From assembly GCF_021117295.1 (NCBI RefSeq), contig NZ_CP088248.1, positions 1 to 52,774 of the forward strand: 52,774 nucleotides of DNA, given 5' to 3'. Source of the DNA: Methylorubrum sp. B1-46. Lineage in GTDB: Bacteria > Pseudomonadota > Alphaproteobacteria > Rhizobiales > Beijerinckiaceae. This document shows, piece after piece, positions 23,165 through 30,750 of the stretch (its first letter is position 1; each line of letters begins with the position of its first letter). Position numbers and translations under genes: made by a program. Below the pieces are notes generated by a model. The model was given only the letters and a program-made list of their open reading frames with translations, searched no databases and was not told where the DNA came from.

Positions 23165-23487
23165 GCCGCACCACCGCGATCCAGCGTCTCAACGACGCCC
23201 TACGCTCTCAGCTGACCGGCGGTCGGCTGATGCTCACCCCAGGAGTCAGCCAACTGGCTCCGCTCGACCGGCTGGCGGTGCTGAACCTGATGCGCGATTT
23301 TAGCGCGTTCACGCCGGACAACGATCCTCACGGCGAGCACGACTTCGGCAGCGTCGAGCACAAGGGCACGCGCTACTTCTGGAAGATCGACTACTACGAC
23401 CTCCAGTTGGCGATGCACTCGCCGGACCCGGCCGATCCGGCGGTGACCGTCCGGGTCCTCACGCTGATGCGCGCCGACGAGTACTAA
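23161..23487 (+). CDS. DUF3768 family protein
   Basis: Protein of 108 aa matching DUF3768 along its length: IQRLNDALRSQLTGGRLML, then FTPDNDPHGEHDFGSVE and YFWKIDYYD, ending RVLTLMRADEY. The family is frequent on plasmids and integrative elements of alphaproteobacteria and has no known function. It overlaps its upstream partner by four bases and meets the minus-strand membrane-protein gene tail to tail, with a four-base overlap. Confidence 0.85.
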   Translation: MSRTTAIQRLNDALRSQLTGGRLMLTPGVSQLAPLDRLAVLNLMRDFSAFTPDNDPHGEHDFGSVEHKGTRYFWKIDYYDLQLAMHSPDPADPAVTVRVLTLMRADEY

Positions 23488-24044
23488 CCGGCTGCGCTGC
23501 CCGAACCGCCCTCCGGGGCGGTTTCAGCTTTGGCCATCATGTGGGCCTTCACCCGATTGATCGCCTTACGGTTCTTCCGTGCAAACCGCTGCAGGTGCTC
23601 GAATGCTGTCGCGCTCGATTTCGCTTCGATAAAGCGCTGCTGCCACTCCGGCATACCCTCAATCACAGCCAGAGAGTCGATAATTTTTTCGCGGAGGATC
23701 TTTTTGGGATAGCGCCCCAATAGGCCTCCATTCAAGGCAACTGTCCGCAGCTCAAGAAAATTCATAAACTCCAGGAAGGCAGCATCCTGCTCGTCCGGCT
23801 TGTCACGAGAACGAAGTAGCGCCTGCTCACGCTCAGTCACAGCATTGAACAGCTCTTGCAGGGCCTGCAAATCACCTGCCTTGCGGCCCGCTCGTAGTTG
23901 AGCACCGACGTAGAAGAGGGCTGCAAGAGCGATAAGCGCTTGTAGTGCAGTGCCAGCAGCCGACAGTGCAGCCCACTGTTTTTCATCGAGCAGAGCGTAG
24001 ACTGCGCTTGCGCCCTGGCTGAGCAGCGATAGTGCCGAGTCCAA
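23484..24044 (-). CDS. Single-pass membrane protein next to the defence operon
   Basis: Protein of 186 aa. Residues 1-25 are a short amphipathic N-terminus (MDSALSLLSQGASAVYALL), about 28-50 a membrane helix (ALQALIALAALFYVGAQL), and the rest a charged helical cytoplasmic domain (LQALQELFNAVTEREQALL; NFLELRTVALNGGLLGRYP). No enzyme motif is visible. It is the last gene of a three-gene unit, two bases after the gene ending at 24047, and is transcribed away from the TIR/caspase operon. It may belong to the same defence island, but nothing in the sequence proves it. Confidence 0.65.
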   Translation of the reverse strand: MDSALSLLSQGASAVYALLDEKQWAALSAAGTALQALIALAALFYVGAQLRAGRKAGDLQALQELFNAVTEREQALLRSRDKPDEQDAAFLEFMNFLELRTVALNGGLLGRYPKKILREKIIDSLAVIEGMPEWQQRFIEAKSSATAFEHLQRFARKNRKAINRVKAHMMAKAETAPEGGSGSAAG

Positions 24045-24046
24045 TC

Positions 24047-24268
24047 TCAGGACTTCCCTGTTGCCAAGGGACGCTGAACCACTGGCGGCGGTGCCGGTTG
24101 CGCAGGCTGTGCCTGCTGGGGCAGCGCCGATTGCAGCAAGCGCTGTGGCAAGCGCTGTGGCAAGCTGCGGCGCAGGTTATCGGATGTCATGCCACCATAG
24201 AAACTCATATGCTGATCGAGCAGATCGTCGACGTGCAGGGGGGCAAGCCTGGGCAGTTTAGGGATCAT
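24047..24268 (-). CDS. Small Gln/Pro-rich protein, paralogue of the upstream gene
   Basis: Protein of 73 aa: DDLLDQHMSFYGGMTSDNLR, then a Gln/Pro/Leu-rich tail (QQAQPAQPAPPPVV). The segment G-M-T-S-D-N-L-x3-L is shared with the neighbouring 63-aa protein (G-L-T-S-A-N-L-x3-L), so the two are probably paralogues with a short helical motif and a disordered tail. Gaps of nine and two bases to its neighbours indicate one operon. Function unknown. Confidence 0.5.
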   Translation of the reverse strand: MIPKLPRLAPLHVDDLLDQHMSFYGGMTSDNLRRSLPQRLPQRLLQSALPQQAQPAQPAPPPVVQRPLATGKS

Positions 24269-24277
24269 AGCGTCGGC

Positions 24278-24469
24278 TTAGTCCTTCTTTTGAGGAGGGG
24301 GTGGTGCGGCCGGAGGAGCTGCGGGGGCTGCGGGAGCCGGTGGCGTAGGACGCAATGCGCCGCTGAGGTTGGCTGAAGTCAGCCCACGCTGCAGCAACGT
24401 CGACGATAAGCCATCATTGGCTTGCGTCGGACGACTCGGTTGAGGTCGATCGGGACGGCGAGCTGTCAA
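24278..24469 (-). CDS. Small Pro/Ala-rich protein
   Basis: Protein of 63 aa: SSTLLQRGLTSANLSGALRP followed by a Pro/Ala tail ending PPQKKD. It shares the G-(L/M)-T-S-x-N-L-x3-L motif with the next gene. First gene of the minus-strand trio. The 123-base gap to the divergent SLOG gene must hold both promoters. Confidence 0.45.
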   Translation of the reverse strand: MTARRPDRPQPSRPTQANDGLSSTLLQRGLTSANLSGALRPTPPAPAAPAAPPAAPPPPQKKD

Positions 24470-24592
24470 ATGTAACTCCTAAAGGTTTGATACGCTTGAA
24501 TTAAGCGGTGAATGTAGCCCGAAACCACTTGCGGAACAAACAGGAAACGCACTAGCTTGTGTTGCAAGTGGAACGTGCAGGGGGGTGAATCA

Positions 24593-25081
24593 GTGAGGGT
24601 CGGAGTCAGCGGGCATCAGGCACGGCCAGGCATCGACTGGAACTGGGTAGCTGATGCAGTTCGAGCAGAGTTGGCTCAGTGCTCGACCATCACTCAGGCG
24701 CTTACCTCACTCGCTGTCGGAAGTGACCAGATATTTGCACAATGCGCACTAGAGATGAATGTGCCTGTTCTCGCTGTGATCCCTATCCACAACTATGAGA
24801 GTTTCTTCGAAGGGGACGGACTCGCCCGTTACCGCGAGCTTCTCGCCGCTAGTGAGCGGCTCGATCTTAACACCACCGACGAGCCCGAACCGGCCTTCTA
24901 TGCAGCTGGGCGTTATATCGTTGAGCGTTGCGATCTCCTGTTGGCTATTTGGGACGGTAAGCCTGCTGCTGGTTTGGGTGGAACCGGTGATGCTGTTGAG
25001 TACGCTCTTCAGCAGGGTAGATCCTGCATTATAATTGATCCAATCCAGAAGACCGTTAGCCGCATCAACCGTGGAGAATGA
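24593..25081 (+). CDS. SLOG-type Rossmann-fold protein
   Basis: Protein of 162 aa, first gene of the TIR/caspase operon. It has VRVGVSGHQARPG near the N-terminus, SLAVGSDQIFAQCALEMNVP in the middle, VIPIHNYESFFEGDGLARYR after it, and near the end CDLLLAIWDGKPAAGLGGTG. These are features of the SLOG (Smf/DprA-LOG-like) superfamily, whose members bind or process nucleotides and often accompany TIR proteins; in classical Thoeris the SLOG domain of ThsA binds the TIR-made signal. The GTG at 24593 is chosen because AGGGGGGTG lies just upstream. Only six bases separate it from the next gene. Confidence 0.75.
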   Translation: MRVGVSGHQARPGIDWNWVADAVRAELAQCSTITQALTSLAVGSDQIFAQCALEMNVPVLAVIPIHNYESFFEGDGLARYRELLAASERLDLNTTDEPEPAFYAAGRYIVERCDLLLAIWDGKPAAGLGGTGDAVEYALQQGRSCIIIDPIQKTVSRINRGE

Positions 25082-25087
25082 GACCTG

Positions 25088-25477
25088 ATGGCCAAAAAAC
25101 GTGTGTTTGTCAGCTTCGATTACGATCACGATCAATTTCTGAAAACCGCTATCGTCGGTCAGGCGAAGCTGGCGGACAGTCCTTTCGAACTGGCCGACTG
25201 GTCAATCAAGGAGCATCTGACGGGTGACTGGAAGGCTAAGGCCCGCACACGGATCAGGAGCGTCGACATCGTCATCATCATGTGTGGCCAGCACACCCAC
25301 ACAGCTGCTGGTGTAAATGCAGAAATGAAAATCGCGCAGGAGGAAGGGGTGACCTACTTCCTACTCAAAGGGTACGCCGACAAGACATGTACAAAGCCTT
25401 TGAGCGCAACGAGCCGGGACAATCTCTACGCATGGACTTGGGATAATCTGAAGAAGCTCATCGGTGGAGCTCGCTAG
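25088..25477 (+). CDS. TIR-like (MTH538/ThsB-type) protein
   Basis: Protein of 129 aa matching the MTH538 TIR-like family (DUF1863), to which Thoeris ThsB proteins belong: KRVFVSFDYDHDQFLK, then FELADWSIKEHLTGDW, KARTRIRSVDIVIIMCG, HTHTAAGVNAEMKIAQEE and YAWTWDNLKKLI. Glu79, in AGVNAEM, is at the position of the catalytic Glu used for NAD cleavage and signal synthesis. The whole protein is one domain, as in ThsB. It lies two bases upstream of the caspase-like gene, so they are very likely translated from one message. Confidence 0.85.
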   Translation: MAKKRVFVSFDYDHDQFLKTAIVGQAKLADSPFELADWSIKEHLTGDWKAKARTRIRSVDIVIIMCGQHTHTAAGVNAEMKIAQEEGVTYFLLKGYADKTCTKPLSATSRDNLYAWTWDNLKKLIGGAR

Positions 25478-25479
25478 CC

Positions 25480-26475
25480 ATGAAGAAGGCCCTGGTTGTC
25501 GGGATTGACGACTACCATTCCGCACCTTTGCAAGGGTGCGTGAACGATGCATCTTCCGTAGCGCAGCTTCTCGAGCGCAATGGTGACGGTTCCCCGAACT
25601 TCTCCGTCAGGCTGCTCACCAGTGACAAGCTTGAGGTCAATGCACAGGTTCTGCTGCAGGCCATCACTGAGCTTTTCAGCGGCGATGCCGATACGGCTCT
25701 GCTGTTTTTTGCTGGGCATGGGATCATCAACCCGGAAACGAATGCCGGCTATATCGTCAGTCAGGACGGGCGGAAGCCCAGTTGGGGAGTCACGCTATCT
25801 GACATCCTCCATCTGGCCAACCAAGCGTACCCGCGCGTGAAGTCGAGCGTGATCATCCTAGACAGCTGTCAATCCGGCTATGCTGGTGAAATCCAAGGAC
25901 TTGGTTCGGCAGCGAACCAACCGTCGGTGATCGGTAACGGAGTAACAATCCTGACCGCTTCACATCGGGAGGGTACTGCCGCCGAAGAGGATGGGCATGG
26001 ACTCTTCACTAGCATCCTCCTTGATGGTTTGAGCGGTAGCTCGGCTGATGTAATCGGCCGGATTACGCCGGCATCCGTGTACTCCCATATCGATCAGACG
26101 CTTGGGCCTTGGAAACAGCGTCCTGTTTACAAGGCGAACGTGCAAACCTTTGTAACGCTACGCAATGTGGCTCCAAAGATCCCCCACGAGGTGCTGCGAC
26201 GACTGCCAGAGTACTTTCCAGACCCGGCGCACGTGTTTCAACTGGATCCATCCTACGAGCCTGACCGTGAGAATGTGCCGGAGCGCGTTAAGCACATCCC
26301 GGTCGACGAAGATCACAAGCGTATCTTCAAGGAGCTACAGCTTTGTAATCGGCATGGTCTCATCGTGCCCGTCGATGCTGAGCACATGTACTATGCTGCG
26401 ATAGACTCCAAAGGATGTCGTCTTTCTGCGCTTGGTGCCCACTACAGAAAGCTCGCGATCCTTGGGCGTATATAG
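25480..26475 (+). CDS. Caspase-like (C14) protease, probable defence effector
   Basis: Protein of 331 aa. Residues 1-220 form a caspase-fold peptidase domain: KKALVVGIDDYHSAPLQGC, TALLFFAGHGI with catalytic His80, and VIILDSCQSGYAGEI with catalytic Cys130; ILTASHREGTAAEEDGHGLF follows, as in bacterial metacaspase-like proteins. The C-terminal 100 residues form a separate domain (VDEDHKRIFKELQLCNRHGL; AEHMYYAAIDSKGCRLSALG) that I do not recognise and that could receive the TIR-made signal. A caspase-like effector beside a ThsB-type TIR is the arrangement reported as type IV Thoeris. Expected outcome: proteolysis of host proteins and cell death or arrest after infection. Confidence 0.85.
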   Translation: MKKALVVGIDDYHSAPLQGCVNDASSVAQLLERNGDGSPNFSVRLLTSDKLEVNAQVLLQAITELFSGDADTALLFFAGHGIINPETNAGYIVSQDGRKPSWGVTLSDILHLANQAYPRVKSSVIILDSCQSGYAGEIQGLGSAANQPSVIGNGVTILTASHREGTAAEEDGHGLFTSILLDGLSGSSADVIGRITPASVYSHIDQTLGPWKQRPVYKANVQTFVTLRNVAPKIPHEVLRRLPEYFPDPAHVFQLDPSYEPDRENVPERVKHIPVDEDHKRIFKELQLCNRHGLIVPVDAEHMYYAAIDSKGCRLSALGAHYRKLAILGRI

Positions 26476-26489
26476 ATAAGTGAGGGGAT

Positions 26490-26966
26490 ATGAAGGTCTT
26501 CCTTTCTCATCAAAAGGCCGACTCTGAGACTGCAGGGATTATCGCAACTAGATTGAAGCTTTATCACCAAATTGACGTCTATCTGGACGTTGTTGATCCA
26601 AACGCGTCAACAACGGGAGACGATCTAGGAGAGTACTTGCGCCAGCAGCTCTCAATTTGCACCCAGCTGATGGCAGTTGTGTCCGCTGCAACGAAAACCT
26701 CGTGGTGGGTACCGTGGGAAATTGGTGTTGCTACCGAGAAGGATTATCCGATCGCCACCTTTGCGGGAGGCTACACGACGCTGCCCGAATATCTGCGCAA
26801 GTGGCCTTACCTTCAGTCCATGAGTGATGTCGATGCTTATGCTGAGGCAAGCAAGATGGCACAGCGCGAGTTCAAGAACCGGAGAACCTATCAAACGGAT
26901 AGCTTAGCGCGGCGTAGCTCTACAAAAGACTTTTATCGCGTGTTGCGCTCAAGCCTACGTCAGTGA
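26490..26966 (+). CDS. TIR-domain protein (second TIR of the operon)
   Basis: Protein of 158 aa. Residues 1-115 form a classical TIR domain: MKVFLSHQKADSETA, IDVYLDVVDPNASTTGDDLG, then LMAVVSAATKTSWWVPWEIG, where Glu77 is the catalytic Glu after the W-(x)-P-W segment. The C-terminal 40 residues are basic and helical. AGGGG precedes the ATG at 26490, 14 bases after the caspase-like stop. It differs clearly from the MTH538-type TIR in the same operon, so the two may make different signals or work as sensor and enzyme. Last gene of the unit. Confidence 0.8.
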   Translation: MKVFLSHQKADSETAGIIATRLKLYHQIDVYLDVVDPNASTTGDDLGEYLRQQLSICTQLMAVVSAATKTSWWVPWEIGVATEKDYPIATFAGGYTTLPEYLRKWPYLQSMSDVDAYAEASKMAQREFKNRRTYQTDSLARRSSTKDFYRVLRSSLRQ

Positions 26967-27339
26967 CTTTGGTTAAGGCATATCCGTGGTCCTCGGCAAG
27001 CCTACTGAGACGTGTGGCCGCCCTGTCCTCTGCTGCGCAGCGCCTCGTTTCGCTAGTGGGCAGACCGTCAGGATGCGGACTGACGCTACAAGGACAAAGC
27101 GTCTAGGATCCAGATAACGACAATGCCCCTCCCCGGTAACACCCGGAGATGGAGGAACCTACACAGAACATCGCCTGAAAGCTGCCCACCCGTTCCTTAT
27201 CTGGTTCCCGGCCGGGCTTTTGCGTTGAGGCCCGGTGGCGGGCGCGGCATACGCCAGCCGCGCCCCTGCCTCGCTGGAGTGGGATCAAGACCAGTGCTTT
27301 GCGATTGAGCCACTGCCAGGGCGCAACACTGCCTTTCCG

Positions 27340-27356
27340 GAAATCCGCTTTTACGA
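27340..27356 (+). repeat. 17-bp dispersed motif, copy 5 (consensus)
   Basis: GAAATCCGCTTTTACGA, identical to copy 4 at 22528, about 370 bases after the TIR/caspase operon. Confidence 0.65.
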
Positions 27357-27572
27357 TTATACGCTGATGAGCAGCTGTCAGGTGCGCCAGGTGCTGGCGA
27401 TCATACAGGGGCAGAGACAGGTGGCCCCGGCTCATCCCCGGACGACGTCGCTACGGAACCAGGCCCTACGGGTACGGCCGCCGGCATCCCAGAGGGACCC
27501 TGCCTCAGCGGTTCGGCCGCGATGATGATCCCGCTTCTGTGCGCCGCCTCGAGGGCGGCGCTGCTGTATGTT

Positions 27573-27589
27573 TAAATACGATTTTGCGA
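27573..27589 (+). repeat. 17-bp dispersed motif, copy 6
   Basis: TAAATACGATTTTGCGA, 161 bases before the parA start and 12 bases after a strong GC hairpin (27541-27561). Confidence 0.55.
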
Positions 27590-27749
27590 CTCTGCGGTTT
27601 TCTGGAAATGTGTCCCAGAGGTAACAGGCATCGTGCGCAGCGTTAACGAACCGTTGGCAGAGGCGTGTTTGTGTGAAATCGTGAACCTACAGAAACGGGT
27701 TTGCAGAAAATCGTAAATCCGACGATACGCAAATCCAGAAAGGCGGCGC

Positions 27750-28412
27750 ATGATCATCGGGGTGCTCAACCAGAAAGGCGGAGTCGGTAAAACGACCCTC
27801 GCCACCAACCTGGCGGCGGTCATCGCCAAGGCCGGCTACCGTGTGCTGCTGGTCGACGCCGACCCGCAGGGCAGCTCTATGGCTTGGTCGTCCGTGCGCG
27901 AGGCCGAGCCGCTGTTCCCGGTGATCAGCATGGCCAAGCCAACCCTGCACCGCGACCTGCCGGAGATCGCGGCCGACTACGATGTGGTGATTATCGACGG
28001 CGCACCCAGGGTCAACGACCTCGGCCGCGCTGCGATCCTGGCCAGCGATGTGGTGCTCATGCCGGTGCAGCCGTCGCCCTACGACGTATGGGCCTCGGCC
28101 GACACGGTGCAACTGGTCAAGGAGGCCCAGCAGTTTAAGGAAAACATCAAACCCGTTTTTGTGGTGAACCGCAAAATCGTAAATACGGCGATCGGGCGCG
28201 ATGTGCATAATGCCCTGTCCCAGTTCGAATTTCCGATCCTGCCGGTGGAGATTTGCCAGCGCGTCGGCTTCGCCGAGAGCGCCAGCCAAGGCATGTCCGT
28301 GATCGAGACGGACCCCAAGAGCGATGCCGCACAGGAAATCAGCCAGCTGGCCGCCCAGCTTGTCGACATGAAAGCCAAACCCAAGACCAAGAAGGAAAGG
28401 AAGGCCGCATGA
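27750..28412 (+). CDS. parA: ParA-family partition ATPase
   Basis: Plasmid partition ATPase of 220 aa, small type without an N-terminal DNA-binding domain. The deviant Walker A motif KGGVGKTTLATNLA is at about residues 9-22, the second motif is DADPQGSSMAW, and Walker B is VVIIDGAP. Such ATPases move plasmids by patterning on the nucleoid with a small DNA-binding partner, here the next gene, which overlaps by four bases. A partial copy of the dispersed motif (ATCGTAAATACGG near 28176) lies inside the gene. AT-rich motif clusters upstream are possible operators. Confidence 0.92.
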   Translation: MIIGVLNQKGGVGKTTLATNLAAVIAKAGYRVLLVDADPQGSSMAWSSVREAEPLFPVISMAKPTLHRDLPEIAADYDVVIIDGAPRVNDLGRAAILASDVVLMPVQPSPYDVWASADTVQLVKEAQQFKENIKPVFVVNRKIVNTAIGRDVHNALSQFEFPILPVEICQRVGFAESASQGMSVIETDPKSDAAQEISQLAAQLVDMKAKPKTKKERKAA

Positions 28413-28714
28413 GCAAGGGAGCCAAGCAGGTCTCGTTCAAGGTGCCCGCATCCAAGCTGGCGCCGGCTGCCGACGCCTGGATCGCCAACCGCGGTGCCGA
28501 GCCCACGACTACGGATAGGGAAGGGGGCTCCGTGACCGCCCTCAAGGCTGTTGAAGCCGCTCCGGCGCCGGAGCCGAAGGAGAAGATGTCCCGCTTCACC
28601 ATCGACGTGCCGGAAAGCCTGCACCGCCGTGTGAAGATGCAGTGCGCGGCACGCGGTCAGAAGATGGCCGACATGATGCGGGATCTGCTCGAGCGCGAGT
28701 TCCCGACATCGTAA
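28409..28714 (+). CDS. Ribbon-helix-helix partition partner (ParB/ParG-like)
   Basis: Protein of 101 aa. The N-terminal half is flexible and charged (MSKGAKQVSFKVPASKLAP), and the C-terminal half has a ribbon-helix-helix fold: SRFTIDVPESLHRRVKMQCA, then QKMADMMRDLLEREF. The layout resembles ParG-type centromere-binding proteins that work with small ParA ATPases and repress their own operon. The ATG at 28409 overlaps the parA stop. It is the best candidate to bind the 17-bp motif. Confidence 0.8.
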   Translation: MSKGAKQVSFKVPASKLAPAADAWIANRGAEPTTTDREGGSVTALKAVEAAPAPEPKEKMSRFTIDVPESLHRRVKMQCAARGQKMADMMRDLLEREFPTS

Positions 28715-28727
28715 ATCCGCTGATGCA

Positions 28728-28744
28728 GAATTCCGCTTTTACGA
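28728..28744 (+). repeat. 17-bp dispersed motif, copy 7, in a dyad before repA
   Basis: GAATTCCGCTTTTACGA. Together with CGTAAATCCGC at 28710-28720 it forms an interrupted inverted repeat of about 35 bases, ending 18 bases before the repA start, a typical autoregulatory position. Confidence 0.6.
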
Positions 28745-28762
28745 TCTTCCGGAAATCCTGGT

Positions 28763-29995
28763 GTGAGTGATCCCGTCCGTCTCGACCTGATGCCCCTCGA
28801 CGCGTTCGGGGCCCTCGGGCTGCATGAGAAGAACGCCTACCTGCAGGCGCTGGCGGACACGTTCTGCGCCAGGACCGGCCGCGAGACCCTTGTCCTCAAC
28901 AAGGACGCGCTGAGCCGCCTCCGGCGCTTCTACAGCCGGCGCAGCCTGGCTGACCTCAAGGTCGGGCCTGAGCCGACAGACCCGATCGGCATCGCCCTCA
29001 AAGCGCTCGGTGATGCGGTCAAGCTCAACGAGCGCCAACCCGATATCGTCGGCGCGCTGGTCTCTGAGCTGCCGGCGCCGGTGATGCGTGAGGCGCCCGA
29101 CGACGACGCCCAGCTCGCGTTCTTCGTGCCCAACATCTACGACGCGCCGCTCAAGGACGACGTCAACCTGATGGATGTCGCGCCATTCTCGCTCGGCAAG
29201 GCCAAGCGGGAAGGGGTCATCCGTTACGAGCTGAAGGACTGCATCATCACGATCGATGGCAGCGCCTCAGCCGGCCTCGCCACCGTGTTCGACTACGACA
29301 TCTTCCTGCACATGGTTTCGAGCCTCGCCGATGAGGCCAACCGGTACCGCCGAGCGTTGGAGAAAGGACTTCGTATCGATGTACCGGCGCGGGTCTACCG
29401 ACCTAATGCTGCGCACATCCTCAAGTTCTGCCGTCGCTCCAACGGCGGCAAACAGTACAAGGACCTCGAGGCCGCGCTGGACCGACTCAAGGGCACCAGC
29501 GTCAAGGTGGTCAATCTCGGCAACGGCAATCGCCGTGAGATGATCTCGATGTCGCTGATCCAGGACTACCGGACAGTCAGCCGCACCACGACAGGCAACG
29601 TCGACCAGGTCGAAATCGAGATCCCCGATTGGGTCTACGATGGCGTGGTGCGCCAGAAGGGAAACCCGCAGATCCTGACCTTGAACGCCGACTACTTCCT
29701 GATTTCACAGGGGCTTGGCCGCTACCTTTATCGGCTGTCCAAGCGTGCTGCCGGCAAAACCGTCGCCCGCTACGGAATGACCGAAATCCACAAGCGCAGC
29801 GGCTCCAAACAAGCTCTGCCGCAGTTTGCCCATCAGGTGCGCAAATTCGTTGAAAGCACCAAGATCGCGCCGTTGCCCGAATACGACCTAGAGATCATCC
29901 CCGGCAAACGCGAAGACGTGCTTATCATGCGGGCGCGCGGCACCGAAACCTTGCACGCAGGTGCCGTGGTCGCCCCCGAGCTTCCGTTCGACTGA
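28763..29995 (+). CDS. repA: Replication initiator protein A (RPA family)
   Basis: Plasmid initiator of 410 aa. It has LNKDALSRLRRFYSRRSLAD, then the long conserved core YELKDCIITIDGSASAGLAT, VFDYDIFLHMVSSLADEANR and PNAAHILKFCRRSNGGKQYK, and later YFLISQGLGRYLYRLSKRAA, as in the alphaproteobacterial RPA initiators with winged helices. The GTG at 28763 starts the frame. It should bind the iterons just downstream (30018-30195) and open the origin with DnaA. The gene follows the parA unit by 48 bases, with a dyad of the 17-bp motif between them that may control it. Confidence 0.9.
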   Translation: MSDPVRLDLMPLDAFGALGLHEKNAYLQALADTFCARTGRETLVLNKDALSRLRRFYSRRSLADLKVGPEPTDPIGIALKALGDAVKLNERQPDIVGALVSELPAPVMREAPDDDAQLAFFVPNIYDAPLKDDVNLMDVAPFSLGKAKREGVIRYELKDCIITIDGSASAGLATVFDYDIFLHMVSSLADEANRYRRALEKGLRIDVPARVYRPNAAHILKFCRRSNGGKQYKDLEAALDRLKGTSVKVVNLGNGNRREMISMSLIQDYRTVSRTTTGNVDQVEIEIPDWVYDGVVRQKGNPQILTLNADYFLISQGLGRYLYRLSKRAAGKTVARYGMTEIHKRSGSKQALPQFAHQVRKFVESTKIAPLPEYDLEIIPGKREDVLIMRARGTETLHAGAVVAPELPFD

Positions 29996-30074
29996 CTCCG
30001 TTTTTGTCAGCGATTTTTGTCAAAACCGTACTTCGCCAATCGGGGCAGCAGCGGGCCGAAGGCCACAGCCGCGC

Positions 30075-30083
30075 TGTGGATAA
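30075..30083 (-). promoter_or_regulatory. DnaA box 1
   Basis: TGTGGATAA on the plus strand, i.e. TTATCCACA on the minus strand: a perfect match to the DnaA box, between iterons 1 and 2. Confidence 0.75.
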
Positions 30084-30304
30084 TTCTTGTCAATGCCGTA
30101 CTTCATCAACCAAAAACCGTACATCATAAATGTCAAACCGTACTTCGCCTATGACAAGCCGTACATCATAAATCTGAGGGCCGTACTTCGCCAATCAAGG
30201 ATGGCCTCAAGTCACTGATTTTAACCAATGTTTTTTGTCAGAGGGGCAGGTCGCTAATGCCTAAAACTCTTAAAGTCTTTTAAAACACTCTAAAACACCG
30301 GTTC

Positions 30305-30313
30305 TGTGGATAA
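30305..30313 (-). promoter_or_regulatory. DnaA box 2
   Basis: Second perfect TTATCCACA on the minus strand, at the far side of the AT-rich segment of the origin. Confidence 0.75.
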
Positions 30314-30750
30314 CTTCGGGGTTGCACCGTTACGAAAACTGGTGCAGCAGCCCGATTCGACCTATCTGGCAAATCCAGTGCAACGGAAAGCCCGCCCCTT
30401 TTTGGCTCCGCCAAAAACCCGCTCCCCCACCCAATGCGGAAGCCGCCTCCGGCGGCTGATTCCAAAATGGGTCCTCCTAACGGCGAACAAGAGGGGCTGC
30501 CGGGACTGTGGGTGGCAGATCGACCTCAGTGGCCCCTGGAGACGTTTTGGGCTGCTCAGCCGACAGAGAGCGGCAAGAGGCTTGAAAAACCCGCTACAGC
30601 CCTCCTGAGAGGCTTTGTCCCGCGCCTTGCGCGGGGAGGATGATGGTGCGGTCGCTCTGCGACCGCTGAACCAGCCTGACTCGAGATGGAGGAAGCTGGA
30701 GACATCGGCGCAGGACCGGACCAGGGGGCCCATGTTCTGGCAGCCGGTTT

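Larger units (their letters stand above)
26967..27749. other. Gene-free stretch upstream of parA
   Basis: About 780 bases without a convincing gene. It contains small hairpins (CGTCAG...CTGACG near 27066-27085; CCGGCCGGGC...GGCCCGG near 27208-27237; GCGCCGCC-TCGAG-GGCGGCGC at 27541-27561), 17-bp motif copies at 27340 and 27573, and a cluster of related AT-rich words right before parA (AAATCGTAAATCC near 27707-27720, GATACGCAAATCC near 27724-27736). The last cluster is a good candidate for the partition site or the parA operator. Confidence 0.5.
29998..30320 (+). other. Plasmid replication origin (oriV) with iterons and DnaA boxes
   Basis: Directly after repA lie six direct repeats of a 20-23 bp iteron around CCGTAC(T/A)TC(G/A)(C/T)C: 30018-30040, 30088-30110, 30111-30131, 30131-30152, 30153-30173 and 30178-30195, most preceded by TGTCAA. 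Two perfect DnaA boxes (TGTGGATAA) are at 30075-30083 and 30305-30313. An AT-rich segment (about 30196-30300, with TTTTAACCAATGTTTTTTGTC-like composition) lies between them. A seventh iteron is at 30751-30773. The ensemble is typical of iteron-regulated theta replication. Confidence 0.85.

Noticed and set aside
29998..30320. CRISPR-like array in the origin repeats
   Set aside because: The repeats are tandem or nearly so, with no uniform unique spacers and no cas genes; they are replication iterons.
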